The notes under the pieces: generated by a model
Databases searched by the model: none
The model's input: the letters and a program-made list of their open reading frames with translations, nothing else
Told to the model about the DNA's origin: nothing
In this document: positions 46,480 to 57,452 of the stretch, one piece after another
Numbering within the stretch: the stretch's first letter is position 1
How the letters are laid out: every line of letters begins with the position of its first letter
Translations under genes and position numbers: made by a program
NCBI RefSeq assembly: GCF_013087525.1
Contig: NZ_JABFCS010000001.1
Location: 2,790,001-2,854,000 of the forward strand
DNA length: 64,000 nt
Reading direction: 5' to 3'
From: Ramlibacter montanisoli
Lineage (GTDB): Bacteria; Pseudomonadota; Gammaproteobacteria; Burkholderiales; Burkholderiaceae_C

Positions 46480-47828
46480 CTACCGCTTGTGATGCGAGAG
46501 CCACTCTTCCAGGTAGTGGATGTTGGTGCCGCCGGCCATGAACTTGGCGTCGACCATCAGCTCGCGGTGCAGCGGGATGTTGGTCTTGATGCCTTCCACC
46601 ACCGTTTCGCCCAGCGCCCCGCGCATGCGGGCCAGCGCCTGCTCGCGCGTGTCGCCGTGCACGATGATCTTGCCGATCATGCTGTCGTAGTTGGGCGGCA
46701 CGAAGTAGTTGTTGTACACGTGCGAGTCCACGCGCACGCCCGGGCCGCCGGGCTGGTGCCACAGCTGGATGCGCCCCGGCGAGGGCACGAAGGTGTACGG
46801 GTCCTCGGCGTTCACGCGGCACTCGATCGCGTGGCCGCGCAGCACGATGTCGCCCTGCTTGAAGGGCAGCTTCTCGCCGGCGGCGACCTGGATCTGCGTC
46901 TTGACGATGTCGATGCCGGAGATCAGCTCGGTCACCGGGTGCTCCACCTGCACCCGCGTGTTCATCTCGATGAAATAGAACTCGCCGTTCTCGTAGAGGA
47001 ACTCGAAGGTGCCGGCGCCGCGGTAACCGATCTTCTTGCAGGCGGCGGTGCAGCGGTCGCCGATCTTCTCGATCAGCTTGCGCGGGATGCCCGGCGCCGG
47101 CGCTTCCTCGATGATCTTCTGGTGGCGCCGCTGCATGGAGCAGTCGCGCTCGCCCAGGTAGACGGCGTTGCGGTGCTTGTCCGCCAGGATCTGGATCTCG
47201 ACGTGGCGCGGGTTCTGGAGGAACTTCTCCATGTACACCGCGGGATTGCCGAAGGCCGCCTGCGCTTCCGCCTTGGTCATCTGCACCGAGTTGATCAGCG
47301 CCGCCTCGGTGTGGACCACGCGCATGCCGCGCCCGCCACCGCCGCCGGCGGCCTTGATGATCACCGGGTAGCCGACCGCCTTGGCGATGCGGCGGATCTC
47401 CACCGGGCTGTCCGGCAGCTCCCCTTCGGAGCCGGGCACGCAGGGCACGCCCGCCTTGATCATGGCCTGCTTGGCCGAGACCTTGTCGCCCATGATCCGG
47501 ATCGCTTCCGGGGTCGGGCCGATGAACTGGAAGCCGCTTTTTCCACCCGCTCGGCGAAATCGGCGTTTTCCGAGAGGAAGCCGTAGCCAGGGTGGATGGC
47601 CTCGGCGTCCGTCACTTCGGCCGCCGCGATGATGGCCGGCATGTTCAGGTAGCTCTGGGCCGAGGGGGCGGGGCCGATGCACACGGCCTCTTCCGCCAGC
47701 TTCACGTACTTGGCTTCGCGGTCGGCCTCCGAATAGACCATCACCGCCTTGACGCCCAGCTCGTTGCAGGCGCGCTGGATCCGCAGGGCGATTTCGCCGC
47801 GGTTCGCGACCAGGATCTTCTTAAACAT
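46480..47828 (-). CDS. accC: Acetyl-CoA carboxylase biotin carboxylase subunit (frame break)
   Basis: 449 residues when restored. It carboxylates the biotin on AccB with bicarbonate and ATP, the first step of fatty-acid synthesis. It has [17 protein letters not shown] at the start, the glycine-rich ATP-grasp loop [11 protein letters not shown], and [10 protein letters not shown] in the core. The frame breaks at the run 47538-47542 (five A on the coding strand; six restore [11 protein letters not shown]). An essential gene with a one-base loss at a homopolymer argues for sequence error. Its first nine codons are duplicated upstream (47888-47917). Confidence 0.93.
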
Positions 47829-47917
47829 GGGTGTCGCGGCGAATCGCCGAAGGCCGAATCAAAAACGCGCCTACGGCGCGGCGCCGTCGGTTCGCGACCA
47901 GGATCTTCTTGAACATG
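47800..47917 (-). repeat. Duplicated accC 5' end
   Basis: A 30-bp direct repeat, 47800-47829 and 47888-47917, differs at one base and encodes [10 protein letters not shown] twice, 88 bp apart. The segment between carries short palindromes, for example GGCGAATCGCC (47838-47848) and CGCGCC-TAC-GGCGCG. It looks like a small duplication or repeat insertion at the start of accC, or an assembly artefact. Confidence 0.8.
47821..47916 (-). CDS. Putative 31-aa leader ORF from the accC duplication
   Basis: ATG 47916 starts with the same nine codons as accC ([10 protein letters not shown]), then reads [21 protein letters not shown] and stops at TAA 47821-47823, inside codons 2-3 of accC. The accC ATG thus lies within its last codons, which would allow translational coupling. 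Whether it is translated is unknown; it may be only debris of the duplication. Confidence 0.35.
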   Translation of the reverse strand: MFKKILVANRRRRAVGAFLIRPSAIRRDTHV

Positions 47918-47918
47918 C

Positions 47919-48379
47919 TTATTCGATGATGAACAGCGGCTGCCCGTATTCCACGGCCTGCCCGTTCTCGCACAGGATCGGGTGATCGTGCCGCCCTTGT
48001 CGGCCTCGATCTCGTTGAGGATCTTCATCGCCTCGATGATGCAGATCGTCTCGCCTTCCTTGACCTGGCTGCCCACTTCCACGAAGGACTTGGCGCCGGG
48101 GGCGGAAGCCCGGTAGAAGGTTCCCACCATGGGCGACTTCACCGTGTGGCCCTTGGGGGCCTCGGGCGCCGCGGCGGCCGGTGCGGCGGCGGGGGCGAGG
48201 GCGGCGGCCGGCGCCGCGGCGGCCTGCATTTGCATCGGCATGGGTTGCTGGATCGCGTGGACCATCGCGGGGCCACCCTTCACGATGCGGACCTTGCCTT
48301 CGGCTTCCGTGATCTCCAGTTCGGACACATTGGATTCCGACACCAGGTCGATCAGTGTCTTGAGTTTGCGCAAGTCCAT
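47919..48379 (-). CDS. accB: Acetyl-CoA carboxylase biotin carboxyl carrier protein (frame break)
   Basis: About 154 residues. The N-terminal domain (MDLRKLKTLIDLVSESNVSELEITE) is followed by an Ala/Pro-rich linker and the biotinyl domain with EAMKILNEIEAD, whose Lys is biotinylated. Near 47985 one base is missing (GTITR, then ILCENGQAVEYGQPLFIIE in the next frame), so the real stop is TAA 47919-47921. The upstream spacer 48380-48528 includes an AT-rich stretch (48410-48475) that is probably the promoter of the accB-accC-prmA group. The flagged frame break is the same kind as in accC. Confidence 0.9.
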
Positions 48380-48528
48380 GGGGAGGTTCTCCTGCCTCGT
48401 CTTGAGAGCACGCGAATTTACAGCAAAATTCGCTTACTTACGGCTTTTGACCCGAACGAGTGCTAATTTCTTGATGTGCGGGCGCTACAGCGCCGCTGGG
48501 CGAGCCCCCGGGGCGGGCCGGCGGCGCG

Positions 48529-49092
48529 TCAGCCGAGACCGGACCAGGCTTTCAGGTCGGCTTCGCTGACGCGGCCCATTCTACGCTGGCGCAGCTTGCC
48601 ATCCGAATCCACGACCACGGAAAACGGCAGGCCGCCGGCCAGGTTGCCGAGTTCGCGCGTCAGCTGCGTGCCTTCCAGGCCGGCCAGGCCGATCGGAAAA
48701 CTGACTGGCGTGCGTTGCAGGAACTTGCGCACCGAGGACGGCTGGTCGATCGCGAGTCCGACCACTTGCCAGCCGTTCGCCGCATGTTGGCGGTAGAAAG
48801 CATCGAGCAGCGGCATTTCCTCGATGCAGGGCGCACACCAGGTGGCCCAGAAGTTCACCAGCAGCGGCTTGCCCTTCAAGCTCGCCATGTCCAGCGCGCC
48901 GCCTTGCGGCATGTCGAACTTCAGGGTCCACAGGCGCTGCATGACCAATGCGTCCGCGTCCGATCCGGTGCTGCGCTGGCGCCACCAGGCCAGGCCGGCA
49001 CCGGCCACGGCGGCCGCGCCGGCCACCGAAGCGATCAACCACTTGCGGCGGCCGTGCGCGCGCGGGGCGGCGGCCGTTCCGTCTTCATTCAT
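48529..49092 (-). CDS. TlpA-family membrane-anchored thiol-disulfide reductase
   Basis: 187 residues from ATG 49092. One N-terminal transmembrane anchor (KWLIASVAGAAAVAGAGLAW) precedes a periplasmic thioredoxin-like domain with the redox motif WCAPC in LLVNFWATWCAPCIEEMP. It probably reduces disulfides in the envelope or in cytochrome c maturation. Its start overlaps the stop of the gene at 49085-49681 by 8 bp, so they are coupled. Confidence 0.9.
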   Translation of the reverse strand: MNEDGTAAAPRAHGRRKWLIASVAGAAAVAGAGLAWWRQRSTGSDADALVMQRLWTLKFDMPQGGALDMASLKGKPLLVNFWATWCAPCIEEMPLLDAFYRQHAANGWQVVGLAIDQPSSVRKFLQRTPVSFPIGLAGLEGTQLTRELGNLAGGLPFSVVVDSDGKLRQRRMGRVSEADLKAWSGLG

Positions 49093-49681
49093 GTCCGGTT
49101 TCCTCCACCAGTGCGCGCACGGCCGCCAGGTCGCCGCGGGGCGTTCGCCCCTTGGCATCGGGCCGGAGGGCGCCGCGCAGGTCGTCGTGATCGTAGACCA
49201 GGAGGTGGACGCCGATCTCCTCGCCCAGTTCCCGGCACCTGCTGCTGATGCTCAGGGCCTCCACCGATTCGCCGTTGAAGCCGGTCACCGTGCGCGGCGT
49301 GTAGTCGACCGCGTTTTCGATCAGCTTGATCTCCGCCGACTTGGGGTCGTCGCAGAACATCTGGATGTAGACGTCGGACAGGCGCGTGGCGGTGCCGTGC
49401 CAGACCGCGCCCCCGAGGTAGGGCCGGAACTCCGCCAGCCGCTCCATCCAGGTCAGGGCCAGGCGGCGCAGCGCCGCCAGTTCGGCCGGCTGGGTCTCGG
49501 CGCAGAAGATGGCTATGTACTCGCGCACGGCGTCTTCCAGGCTGTCGTTGTCCGGCAGCGCGGTGCGCGCGCCCAGCCCCATCTGCTTGACCGCGCGCCG
49601 CTTGGCCGGTCCGTACTCCAGGCCCTCTTCCACCACCAGCCGGGCGGCGGCGGCGGCGATCTCCGACTGCAGGGTGTCCAT
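49085..49681 (-). CDS. Unknown protein resembling a degenerate nucleotidyltransferase
   Basis: 198 residues from ATG 49681 (or 201 from 49690). I do not recognise the family with certainty. The segment YLGGAVWHGTATRLSDVYI resembles the GSxxxGTATxxSDxD signature of minimal nucleotidyltransferases, but the second Asp is replaced, so catalysis is doubtful. The N-terminal part (ARLVVEEGLEYGPAKRRAVKQM) is helical. It is coupled to tlpA (8-bp overlap) and divergent from the acyl-CoA ligase. This role is inference. Confidence 0.6.
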   Translation of the reverse strand: MDTLQSEIAAAAARLVVEEGLEYGPAKRRAVKQMGLGARTALPDNDSLEDAVREYIAIFCAETQPAELAALRRLALTWMERLAEFRPYLGGAVWHGTATRLSDVYIQMFCDDPKSAEIKLIENAVDYTPRTVTGFNGESVEALSISSRCRELGEEIGVHLLVYDHDDLRGALRPDAKGRTPRGDLAAVRALVEETGHE

Positions 49682-49753
49682 CGGGTGCATTCTGCATGGA
49701 CGCGGCCGCCCCCGCGCCCTACAGTGCCTTGCACCACGAGCCGGGAGACAGGC

Positions 49754-51382
49754 ATGCAAAGCACGATGATGGACACCCCGCTGTCGCTCAACCACCTGCT
49801 GGAGCGCGCGGGCCACCTGTTCCAGCGCAACGAGATCGTCTCGCGCCTGCCGGACAAGTCGCTGCGCCGGCACACCTATGGCGAGTTCCACCGCCGCACG
49901 CGCTCGCTGGCCTCGGCCCTGCAGAACTTGGGGCTGAAGAAGGGCGACCGGGTCGCCACCTTGTGCTGGAACCACCACGCGCACCTGGAGTGCTACTTCG
50001 GGATTCCCGCGGCCGGCGGGGTGATGCACACACTGAACCTGCGGCTGTCGCCCGACGAGATCGGCTGGATCGCGGGCGACGCCAAGGACCGCTTCCTGGT
50101 CGTGGACGACGTGCTGCTGCCCCTCTACAAGCAGGTGGCGCCGCTGCACCAGTTCGAGAAGGTGATCGTGTTCCCCTTCTCCGGCGCGCCGGTGGCCGCG
50201 GAATTCTCCGACTACGAGGCGCTGCTGGCCGAGGCCGACCCCGAGGGCTTCCGCTACGCCGCGCACGAGGAGGACGACCCCGTCGCCATGTGCTACACCT
50301 CGGGCACCACCGGGCGGCCCAAGGGGGTCGCCTATTCGCACCGCTCCACCATCCTGCACACGCTGGTGGCCAGCCTGGGCGACTTCTGGGGCCTGCGCGG
50401 GACCGACGTGGTGATGCCGGTGACGCCGATGTTCCACGCCAACAGCTGGGGCATGCCCTACGGCGCGGTGATGATGGGCGTGAAACTGGTGTTCCCCGGC
50501 CCGCACCTGCACCCCGAGGACCTGCTGGACCTGATGCAGGTGCAGCCTCCGACCCTGTCGCTGGGCGTGCCCACGATCTGGATGAGCCTGATCCAGACCT
50601 ACGACGCGGCGCAGGACCCGGCGTCGCCGCACCACGGCCGCTGGAAGCTGCCGCGCGGCATGCGCTCGCTGGTGGGCGGTGCGGCCGTGCCGGAAGCGCT
50701 GATCCGCGCCTTCGACCGGCACGGCATCTGGATCATGCAGGGCTGGGGCATGACGGAGACCTCGCCGGTCTGCACGATCTCGTATCCGCGCGCCGAACTG
50801 CAGGACGCCAGCGGCGACGAGAAATACCGCCGCGCCGCCATGGCCGGCGTGCCGGTGCCGCTGGTGGACCTGCGCGTCTGGGGCGACGCGGGCGAGCAGC
50901 CCTGGGACGGCAAGAGCGTGGGCGAGATCCAGGTGCGCGGCCCCTTCATCACCGGCAGCTACCACGAGGTGCCGGTGAGCCCCGAGAAGTTCACCGCCGA
51001 CGGCTGGCTGCGCACCGGCGACGTCGCGTCGGTGGACGAACTCGGTTTCGTGCGCATCACCGACCGCACCAAGGACCTGATCAAGTCGGGCGGCGAGTGG
51101 ATCAGCTCGGTGGACCTGGAGAACGCGCTGATGGCGCATCCCTCCGTGGCCGAAGCGGCGGTGATCGCCATCCCGGACGAGAAGTGGAGCGAGCGGCCGC
51201 TGGCCTGCGTGGTGCTGAAGAAGGGCGCGGACGTGCATCCCGGGGCGCTCAACGAGCACCTGCTCAAGCACAGCTTTGCCAAGTGGCAACTGCCGGAGCG
51301 CTACGAGTTCATCGAGGCGGTGCCGCGCACGTCCACGGGAAAATTCTGGAAGCTGAAGCTTCGCGAGCGATTCCCGAAGTAA
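49754..51382 (+). CDS. AMP-binding long/medium-chain acyl-CoA ligase
   Basis: 542 residues. ANL-superfamily adenylate-forming enzyme that makes acyl-CoA from a carboxylic acid, ATP and CoA. The AMP motif [44 protein letters not shown] and the C-terminal catalytic lysine region [11 protein letters not shown] are present. Start [20 protein letters not shown] is typical of this family. It is divergent from the 49681 gene across 72 bp. The exact chain length preference is unknown. Confidence 0.9.
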   Translation: MQSTMMDTPLSLNHLLERAGHLFQRNEIVSRLPDKSLRRHTYGEFHRRTRSLASALQNLGLKKGDRVATLCWNHHAHLECYFGIPAAGGVMHTLNLRLSPDEIGWIAGDAKDRFLVVDDVLLPLYKQVAPLHQFEKVIVFPFSGAPVAAEFSDYEALLAEADPEGFRYAAHEEDDPVAMCYTSGTTGRPKGVAYSHRSTILHTLVASLGDFWGLRGTDVVMPVTPMFHANSWGMPYGAVMMGVKLVFPGPHLHPEDLLDLMQVQPPTLSLGVPTIWMSLIQTYDAAQDPASPHHGRWKLPRGMRSLVGGAAVPEALIRAFDRHGIWIMQGWGMTETSPVCTISYPRAELQDASGDEKYRRAAMAGVPVPLVDLRVWGDAGEQPWDGKSVGEIQVRGPFITGSYHEVPVSPEKFTADGWLRTGDVASVDELGFVRITDRTKDLIKSGGEWISSVDLENALMAHPSVAEAAVIAIPDEKWSERPLACVVLKKGADVHPGALNEHLLKHSFAKWQLPERYEFIEAVPRTSTGKFWKLKLRERFPK

Positions 51383-51424
51383 GCGTTACGGTCCAGCTTG
51401 CCGGGCCCGGGATAATCCGGCCCC

Positions 51425-52810
51425 ATGCACATCCACATCCTCGGCATCTGCGGCACGTTCATGGGAGGGCTGGCCGCACTCGCCCGCGAGGCGGGCCACA
51501 AGGTGACCGGCTGCGACGCCGGCGTCTACCCGCCCATGAGCGACCAGCTGCGCTCGCTGGGCATCGATCTCATCGAAGGCTTCGGCACCGAGCAGCTGGC
51601 CCTGAAGCCGGACGTCTGGGTCGTCGGCAACGTGGTGTCGCGCGCCCGCGCCGCGGACGGCACGCCGCGCTACCCGCTGATGGAAGCCATCCTCGACCAG
51701 GGCCTGCGCTACACCAGCGGCCCGCAGTGGCTGGCGGAGAACGTGCTGCAGGGCCGGCACGTGCTGGCGGTGGCGGGCACGCACGGCAAGACCACCACCA
51801 CGTCCATGCTCGCCTGGATCCTGGAGCACGCCGGCCTGCAGCCCGGCTTCCTGGTCGGCGGCGTGCCGCTCAACTTCGGCGTGTCCGCGCGCCTGGGCAA
51901 CACGGCGCGCCCGCTCACGCCCTTCGTGATCGAGGCCGACGAGTACGACACGGCCTTCTTCGACAAGCGCAGCAAGTTCATCCACTACCGGCCCCGCACC
52001 GCCATCCTGAACAACCTGGAGTTCGACCACGCGGACATCTTCGATGACCTGGCGGCGATCGAGCGCCAGTTCCACCACCTCGTGCGCACCATCCCGTCCA
52101 CCGGCCGGGTCGTCACCAACGGCCTGGAGGAAAGCCTGGCGCGCGTGCTGCACCAGGGCTGCTGGAGCGAGGTGCGCAGCTTCGGCGCCGCGGTGAGCGA
52201 CTTCCGCGCAGAGGGGGAGCCCACGCGCTTCGACGTGCTGGAGCAGGGCCACCGCGTGGCGCAGGTGCACTGGGAGGTGGGCGGCGTGCACAACCAGCTC
52301 AACGCGCTGGCGGCCATCGCGGCGGCGCAGCACGTGGGCGTGACGCCCGTGACGGCGGCGATGGCGCTGCGCGAGTTCCGCAACGTCAAGCGCCGCATGG
52401 AGGTGCTGGGCATCGCCAACGGAATCACGGTCTACGACGACTTCGCGCACCACCCCACCGCGATCCGCACCACCATCGACGGCCTGCGCCGGCAGGTCGG
52501 CCAGCAGCGCATCCTGGCGGTGTTCGAGCCGCGCAGCAACACGATGAAGCTGGGCACGATGAAGGCGCAGCTGCCATGGAGCCTGGAGCAGGCCGACCTG
52601 TCCTTCTGCCACGCGGGCGGCCTCGGCTGGGATCCTGCCGATGCGCTGCGGCCCATGGGCGACAAGGCGCGGATCGCGCAGGACATCGACGAGCTGCTGC
52701 AGCAGGTGCGCTCGGCCGCGCGTCCCGGCGACCACGTGCTGTGCATGAGCAACGGCGGCTTCGGCGGCATCCACGCCAAGCTGCTCAAGACCCTCGGCAC
52801 CCCCGCCTAG
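51425..52810 (+). CDS. mpl: UDP-N-acetylmuramate:L-alanyl-gamma-D-glutamyl-meso-diaminopimelate ligase
   Basis: 461 residues. Mpl recycles murein tripeptide by joining it to UDP-N-acetylmuramate. It has the Mur-ligase ATP loop AGTHGKTTTTSMLA (lysine at residue 122), EADEYDTAFFDKRSKF, LNNLEFDHADIF and YDDFAHHPTAI, with the Mpl-type start MHIHILGICGTFMGGLAALA. It follows the acyl-CoA ligase by 42 bp. No frame break is seen. Confidence 0.96.
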   Translation: MHIHILGICGTFMGGLAALAREAGHKVTGCDAGVYPPMSDQLRSLGIDLIEGFGTEQLALKPDVWVVGNVVSRARAADGTPRYPLMEAILDQGLRYTSGPQWLAENVLQGRHVLAVAGTHGKTTTTSMLAWILEHAGLQPGFLVGGVPLNFGVSARLGNTARPLTPFVIEADEYDTAFFDKRSKFIHYRPRTAILNNLEFDHADIFDDLAAIERQFHHLVRTIPSTGRVVTNGLEESLARVLHQGCWSEVRSFGAAVSDFRAEGEPTRFDVLEQGHRVAQVHWEVGGVHNQLNALAAIAAAQHVGVTPVTAAMALREFRNVKRRMEVLGIANGITVYDDFAHHPTAIRTTIDGLRRQVGQQRILAVFEPRSNTMKLGTMKAQLPWSLEQADLSFCHAGGLGWDPADALRPMGDKARIAQDIDELLQQVRSAARPGDHVLCMSNGGFGGIHAKLLKTLGTPA

Positions 52811-53840
52811 AAGCTCGAGGGCATCAGCGGCAGCGGCGCCGTCATGTCGGAGATGCGGCGGCCCGGCAGGTCGGGCGGCCGCGGCGCGGAGTCCATCACC
52901 ACGCTGTACGCGCTCTGCTCGCCGGCGGTGGAATCGCGGCCGCCCGGCAGGCGCGGGCCCGACTGCATCGCGCGCTTGGGGTTGGACGTGATGGAGCCCA
53001 CCACGTAGAGCGCCGACAGCACGCGCGTGAGCGGCTCGACGCCCAAACCGGTGGCCTGCTGCAGGCCGCTGAAGTTCATCCCCTGGTTGGTGGCCAGCTC
53101 ACGCACGATCAGCAGGTGCGCATCCTTCAGCTGGCGCTGCGGCAGCCGCGGCGGCCGGCGGAAGTACAGGGGCTGGTCCCGGTAGTGCGGCGGCAGCAGG
53201 TCGCGCTCGGTGCGCTGCGCGTACTGCCACATCAGGAGCGACACGCTCGCGCGCTGGTAGTGCAGCGGAATGGACACGGCACCGCGGTCGCGGATGCACC
53301 AGCTCGCCTCGGCGAAGTCCTTGGAGCTGACGCCCGGCTTCACGCCGGAGCCCAGCTTGAGGTCCACCACCGCCAGCAGTTCGGAGCCCCGCAGCACTTC
53401 CCAGGAGCCGGAGCCGAGGCTGGGCTGGTTGTCCGCGATGCTGGACGCCAGCGCGAACTGCGACAGCATGGTCGACATCCACTCGGCGAACTGGTGCAGC
53501 ACGCGCGCGCCCGCTTCCCGGTCGCCCAGCGGAAAGGTCACGGCAGGCTTGAATCCGGGGGCGGCGATCGGCAGGGAGAAGCCGACCGGTCGGTCCACGT
53601 CGGCCAGCGCGAGCTGGACCGAGCGGCCGGAGGGAACGGCGGGCTGGACGCGCAGGTGCTCGTTGGGCATCAGCACGGTGCGGCTGCCTTCCAGCCACCA
53701 GGCGTCGGCATCCGCAAAGCGCCCAGCTCCCAGCGTGCCCGCGGGGAGCCGGCGGCAGCCGCGGCCTCGGCTGCCTGTTTCTGCTGCGCCTCGGTATACC
53801 CCGCCAGCCCCAGGCGGAGGGCGGGGACTTCGATGCTCAT
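52807..53840 (-). CDS. Unknown protein, about 345 aa (frame break near N-terminus)
   Basis: The frame starts at ATG 53840 behind GAGGAGGAA (MSIEVPALRLGLAGYTEAQQ) and shifts once near 53725, where one missing base joins ELG to RFADADAWWLEG. The region after an Ala-rich helical segment reads LPNEHLRVQ-like, VQLALADVDRPVGFSLPI, and a C-terminal stretch VRELATNQGMNFSGLQQATGLGVEPLTRVL suggests a winged-helix fold. I do not recognise the family. The stop overlaps the mpl stop on the other strand. The 84-bp spacer to aroG holds TTACAT-N16-TACATT, a weak promoter candidate for this gene. Confidence 0.7.
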
Positions 53841-53924
53841 TGGTTCCTCCTCGGGCTCTCGGCCGAGTCGAAACCAATGTACCGGACAAGTTACCGAATG
53901 TAAATACTCCAGCTGGGCTGAAGG

Positions 53925-55049
53925 TCAACGGGACCGGCGCTTCCTCACGGCCTGGGCCAGGACATCCAGCACTTGCAGCGATTCGCTCCAGCCGATGCAG
54001 GCATCAGTAATGCTTTTCCCGTACTCCAGGGCCTGCGGATCGTCCTTTCCGGGGCTGAACTTCTGCGCGCCGCCCACCAGGTGGCTCTCGACCATCAGGC
54101 CGAACACGTTGCGCGAACCCGACGCGACCTGGCCGGCGATGTCGCGCGCGACATCCAGCTGCTTCTCGTGCTGCTTGCTGCTGTTGGCGTGGCTGCAGTC
54201 GACCATGAGGGTGCACGGCAACTTGGCCGCCTCCAGCTCGCGGCAGGCGGCGGCGACGCTGGCGGCGTCGTAGTTGGGGGCCTTGCCGCCGCGCAGGATC
54301 ACGTGGCAGTCGCGGTTGCCGTTGGTCTGCACGATGGCCACCTGCCCGTTCTTGTGCACCGAGAGGAAGTGGTGAGGGCGCGCGGCGGCCTGGATCGCAT
54401 CGGTGGCGATCTTGATGTTGCCGTCGGTGCCGTTCTTGAAGCCGATCGGCGCCGACAGCCCCGAGGCCAGCTCGCGGTGCACCTGGCTTTCGGTGGTGCG
54501 CGCGCCGATCGCGCCCCAGGAGATCAGGTCGCCGATGTACTGCGGCGAGATCACGTCCAGGAACTCGCTGCCCGCCGGCACGCCCAGCCGGTTGATCTCG
54601 ATGAGCAGCTGGCGCGCGATGCGCAGGCCCTCGTCGATGCGGTAGCTCTCGTCCAGGTAGGGATCGTTGATCAGGCCCTTCCAGCCCACGGTGGTGCGGG
54701 GCTTCTCGAAGTACACGCGCATCACGATCTCCAGCGAGTCGCTGTACTTCGCGCGCGCCTCCTTCAGCTTGCGCGCGTATTCCACGGCGGCGCCCGGGTC
54801 GTGGATCGAGCAGGGGCCGATCACCACCAGCAGCCGGTCGTCCTTGCCGGCCATGATGTCGTGGATGGAGCGGCGCGTGGCGCTGATCAGCGTCTCCACC
54901 GGCGTGCCGCGGATCGGGAAGAAGCGGATCAGGTGTTCGGGAGGAGGAAGCACGGTGATGTCCTTGATGCGTTCGTCGTCGGTCTGGCTGGTCTTGTCGA
55001 CGGGGCTCGCATACCAGGCATCGCTGGCGGTGGTGGCTTTGGCGGTCAT
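53925..55049 (-). CDS. aroG: 3-deoxy-7-phosphoheptulonate synthase, class I
   Basis: 374 residues from ATG 55049. It catalyses the first step of aromatic biosynthesis, joining phosphoenolpyruvate and erythrose 4-phosphate. Recognised segments are LLVVIGPCSIHDPGAAVEYA, MRVYFEKPRTTVGWKGLIND, SEFLDVISPQYIGDLISWGA and HVILRGGKAPNYDA, with CSHANSSKQ late. The class I type has an N-terminal extension used in feedback inhibition, but which aromatic amino acid inhibits it cannot be told here. A 231-bp leader with a terminator-like hairpin precedes it. Confidence 0.94.
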   Translation of the reverse strand: MTAKATTASDAWYASPVDKTSQTDDERIKDITVLPPPEHLIRFFPIRGTPVETLISATRRSIHDIMAGKDDRLLVVIGPCSIHDPGAAVEYARKLKEARAKYSDSLEIVMRVYFEKPRTTVGWKGLINDPYLDESYRIDEGLRIARQLLIEINRLGVPAGSEFLDVISPQYIGDLISWGAIGARTTESQVHRELASGLSAPIGFKNGTDGNIKIATDAIQAAARPHHFLSVHKNGQVAIVQTNGNRDCHVILRGGKAPNYDAASVAAACRELEAAKLPCTLMVDCSHANSSKQHEKQLDVARDIAGQVASGSRNVFGLMVESHLVGGAQKFSPGKDDPQALEYGKSITDACIGWSESLQVLDVLAQAVRKRRSR

Positions 55050-55280
55050 GGACGGCTTCTCTTCCTGGAGGTGGGTTTTGCGCGGCCAAGAAAAAACCGC
55101 CGGGGGTGCCGGCGGTTTTTCGAGGTTCTTTGCGTTTGTCGCGGGTACGCTCAGATCTCTCTTCCGCCGGGGGCGCTGGAGAACCAAAAGTAGCCAAAAA
55201 GAAGGCGCGAACGGGACGCATGGGGGCCAATTTAGCACACTCGCCTGTTGGCCCCGCGTCAGGTGCGGGACCGCGTTGCA
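55050..55280 (-). promoter_or_regulatory. aroG leader region
   Basis: Reading on the minus strand, TGCTAAATT near 55230-55238 resembles an extended -10 box. GGGGCCAA (55223-55230) and TTGGCCCC (55248-55255) form an 8-bp stem around it. A possible leader ORF starts at 55221 (MRPVRAFFLATFGS). The terminator hairpin at 55092-55120 comes before the aroG ATG. This is the layout of an attenuator, but no antiterminator structure or Phe/Tyr/Trp run was identified. Confidence 0.35.
55092..55120 (-). terminator. Intrinsic terminator or attenuator before aroG
   Basis: AAAAACCGCCGG pairs with CCGGCGGTTTTT around a 5-base loop. On the minus strand the hairpin is followed by a T-run. It either ends the gene at 55281-55853 or attenuates aroG. 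Confidence 0.85.
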
Positions 55281-55853
55281 TCAGCGCCGCAGCTTCTGCC
55301 ACCACTGCAGCACACGGTCCATCTGCGGCTCGCGCAGCTCGCCGAGGTCGGTGCCGGCCTCGCCCTCGCGCTCCAGCCACTGCTCGTACATGTCGATCAG
55401 CAGCATGCCTTCGCCCAGCGTGCGCCAGCTCACCAGGGCGAATTCGTCGGGGGTGACCGCCACCTCGTCGTCCCAGGGATCGATGTGCAGCAGCCACTGG
55501 CCGATCAGGACGCGGAAGTTGTTCAGCGCCTGCAGGTAGCCCGCGTATTCGTAGAGGCCGCGCCAGGCCAGCCCCAGGTTCACCACCATGCTGCGGTGGT
55601 CGCGCAGCACCGTGAGCATGTCCATCAGCACCGGGCCCGCGCGGTCGCGGTGGCGGCTCAGGCGCAGGCTGGCCACCACGCCTTCGGCATGCATCGCCAG
55701 GGCCTGCATGCTCTCCGAGAAGATGCGGCTGTCCTCGTCGGCGATCGCATGGCGCAGGAAGTTGCTCAGCTCGCCGAAGGTGTTGGCGCTCGGGAGGTTG
55801 CCCAGTCCGCCCAGCGGGTAGCGGGAGGACGCGGGAATGGTGATGCTGTTCAT
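55281..55853 (-). CDS. Hypothetical protein, 190 aa
   Basis: 190 residues from ATG 55853 (MNSITIPASSRYPLGGLGNL); a longer reading from 55904 lacks support. No signal peptide, transmembrane segment or catalytic motif is visible. Much of it is helical and hydrophilic, with three Trp-containing segments near the C-terminus (GQWLLHIDPWDDE, YEQWLEREGE, RVLQWWQKLRR). I do not recognise the family. It may be transcribed with tldD upstream on the same strand. Confidence 0.65.
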   Translation of the reverse strand: MNSITIPASSRYPLGGLGNLPSANTFGELSNFLRHAIADEDSRIFSESMQALAMHAEGVVASLRLSRHRDRAGPVLMDMLTVLRDHRSMVVNLGLAWRGLYEYAGYLQALNNFRVLIGQWLLHIDPWDDEVAVTPDEFALVSWRTLGEGMLLIDMYEQWLEREGEAGTDLGELREPQMDRVLQWWQKLRR

Positions 55854-55948
55854 CGGGCGGCGGCTTAAGGGAAAGGAAGTATCTTCCCGGCCCCGCAGGC
55901 GCACCAGACGCGGATGAGCTGCCGCCTACGGACGGCAGCTTCCGGCGG

Positions 55949-57406
<1,458 letters not shown>

Positions 57407-57452
57407 CGGTCCATTGTAGGGACTGCACCCTGCCCCCGCGGCGTGCAGATGT

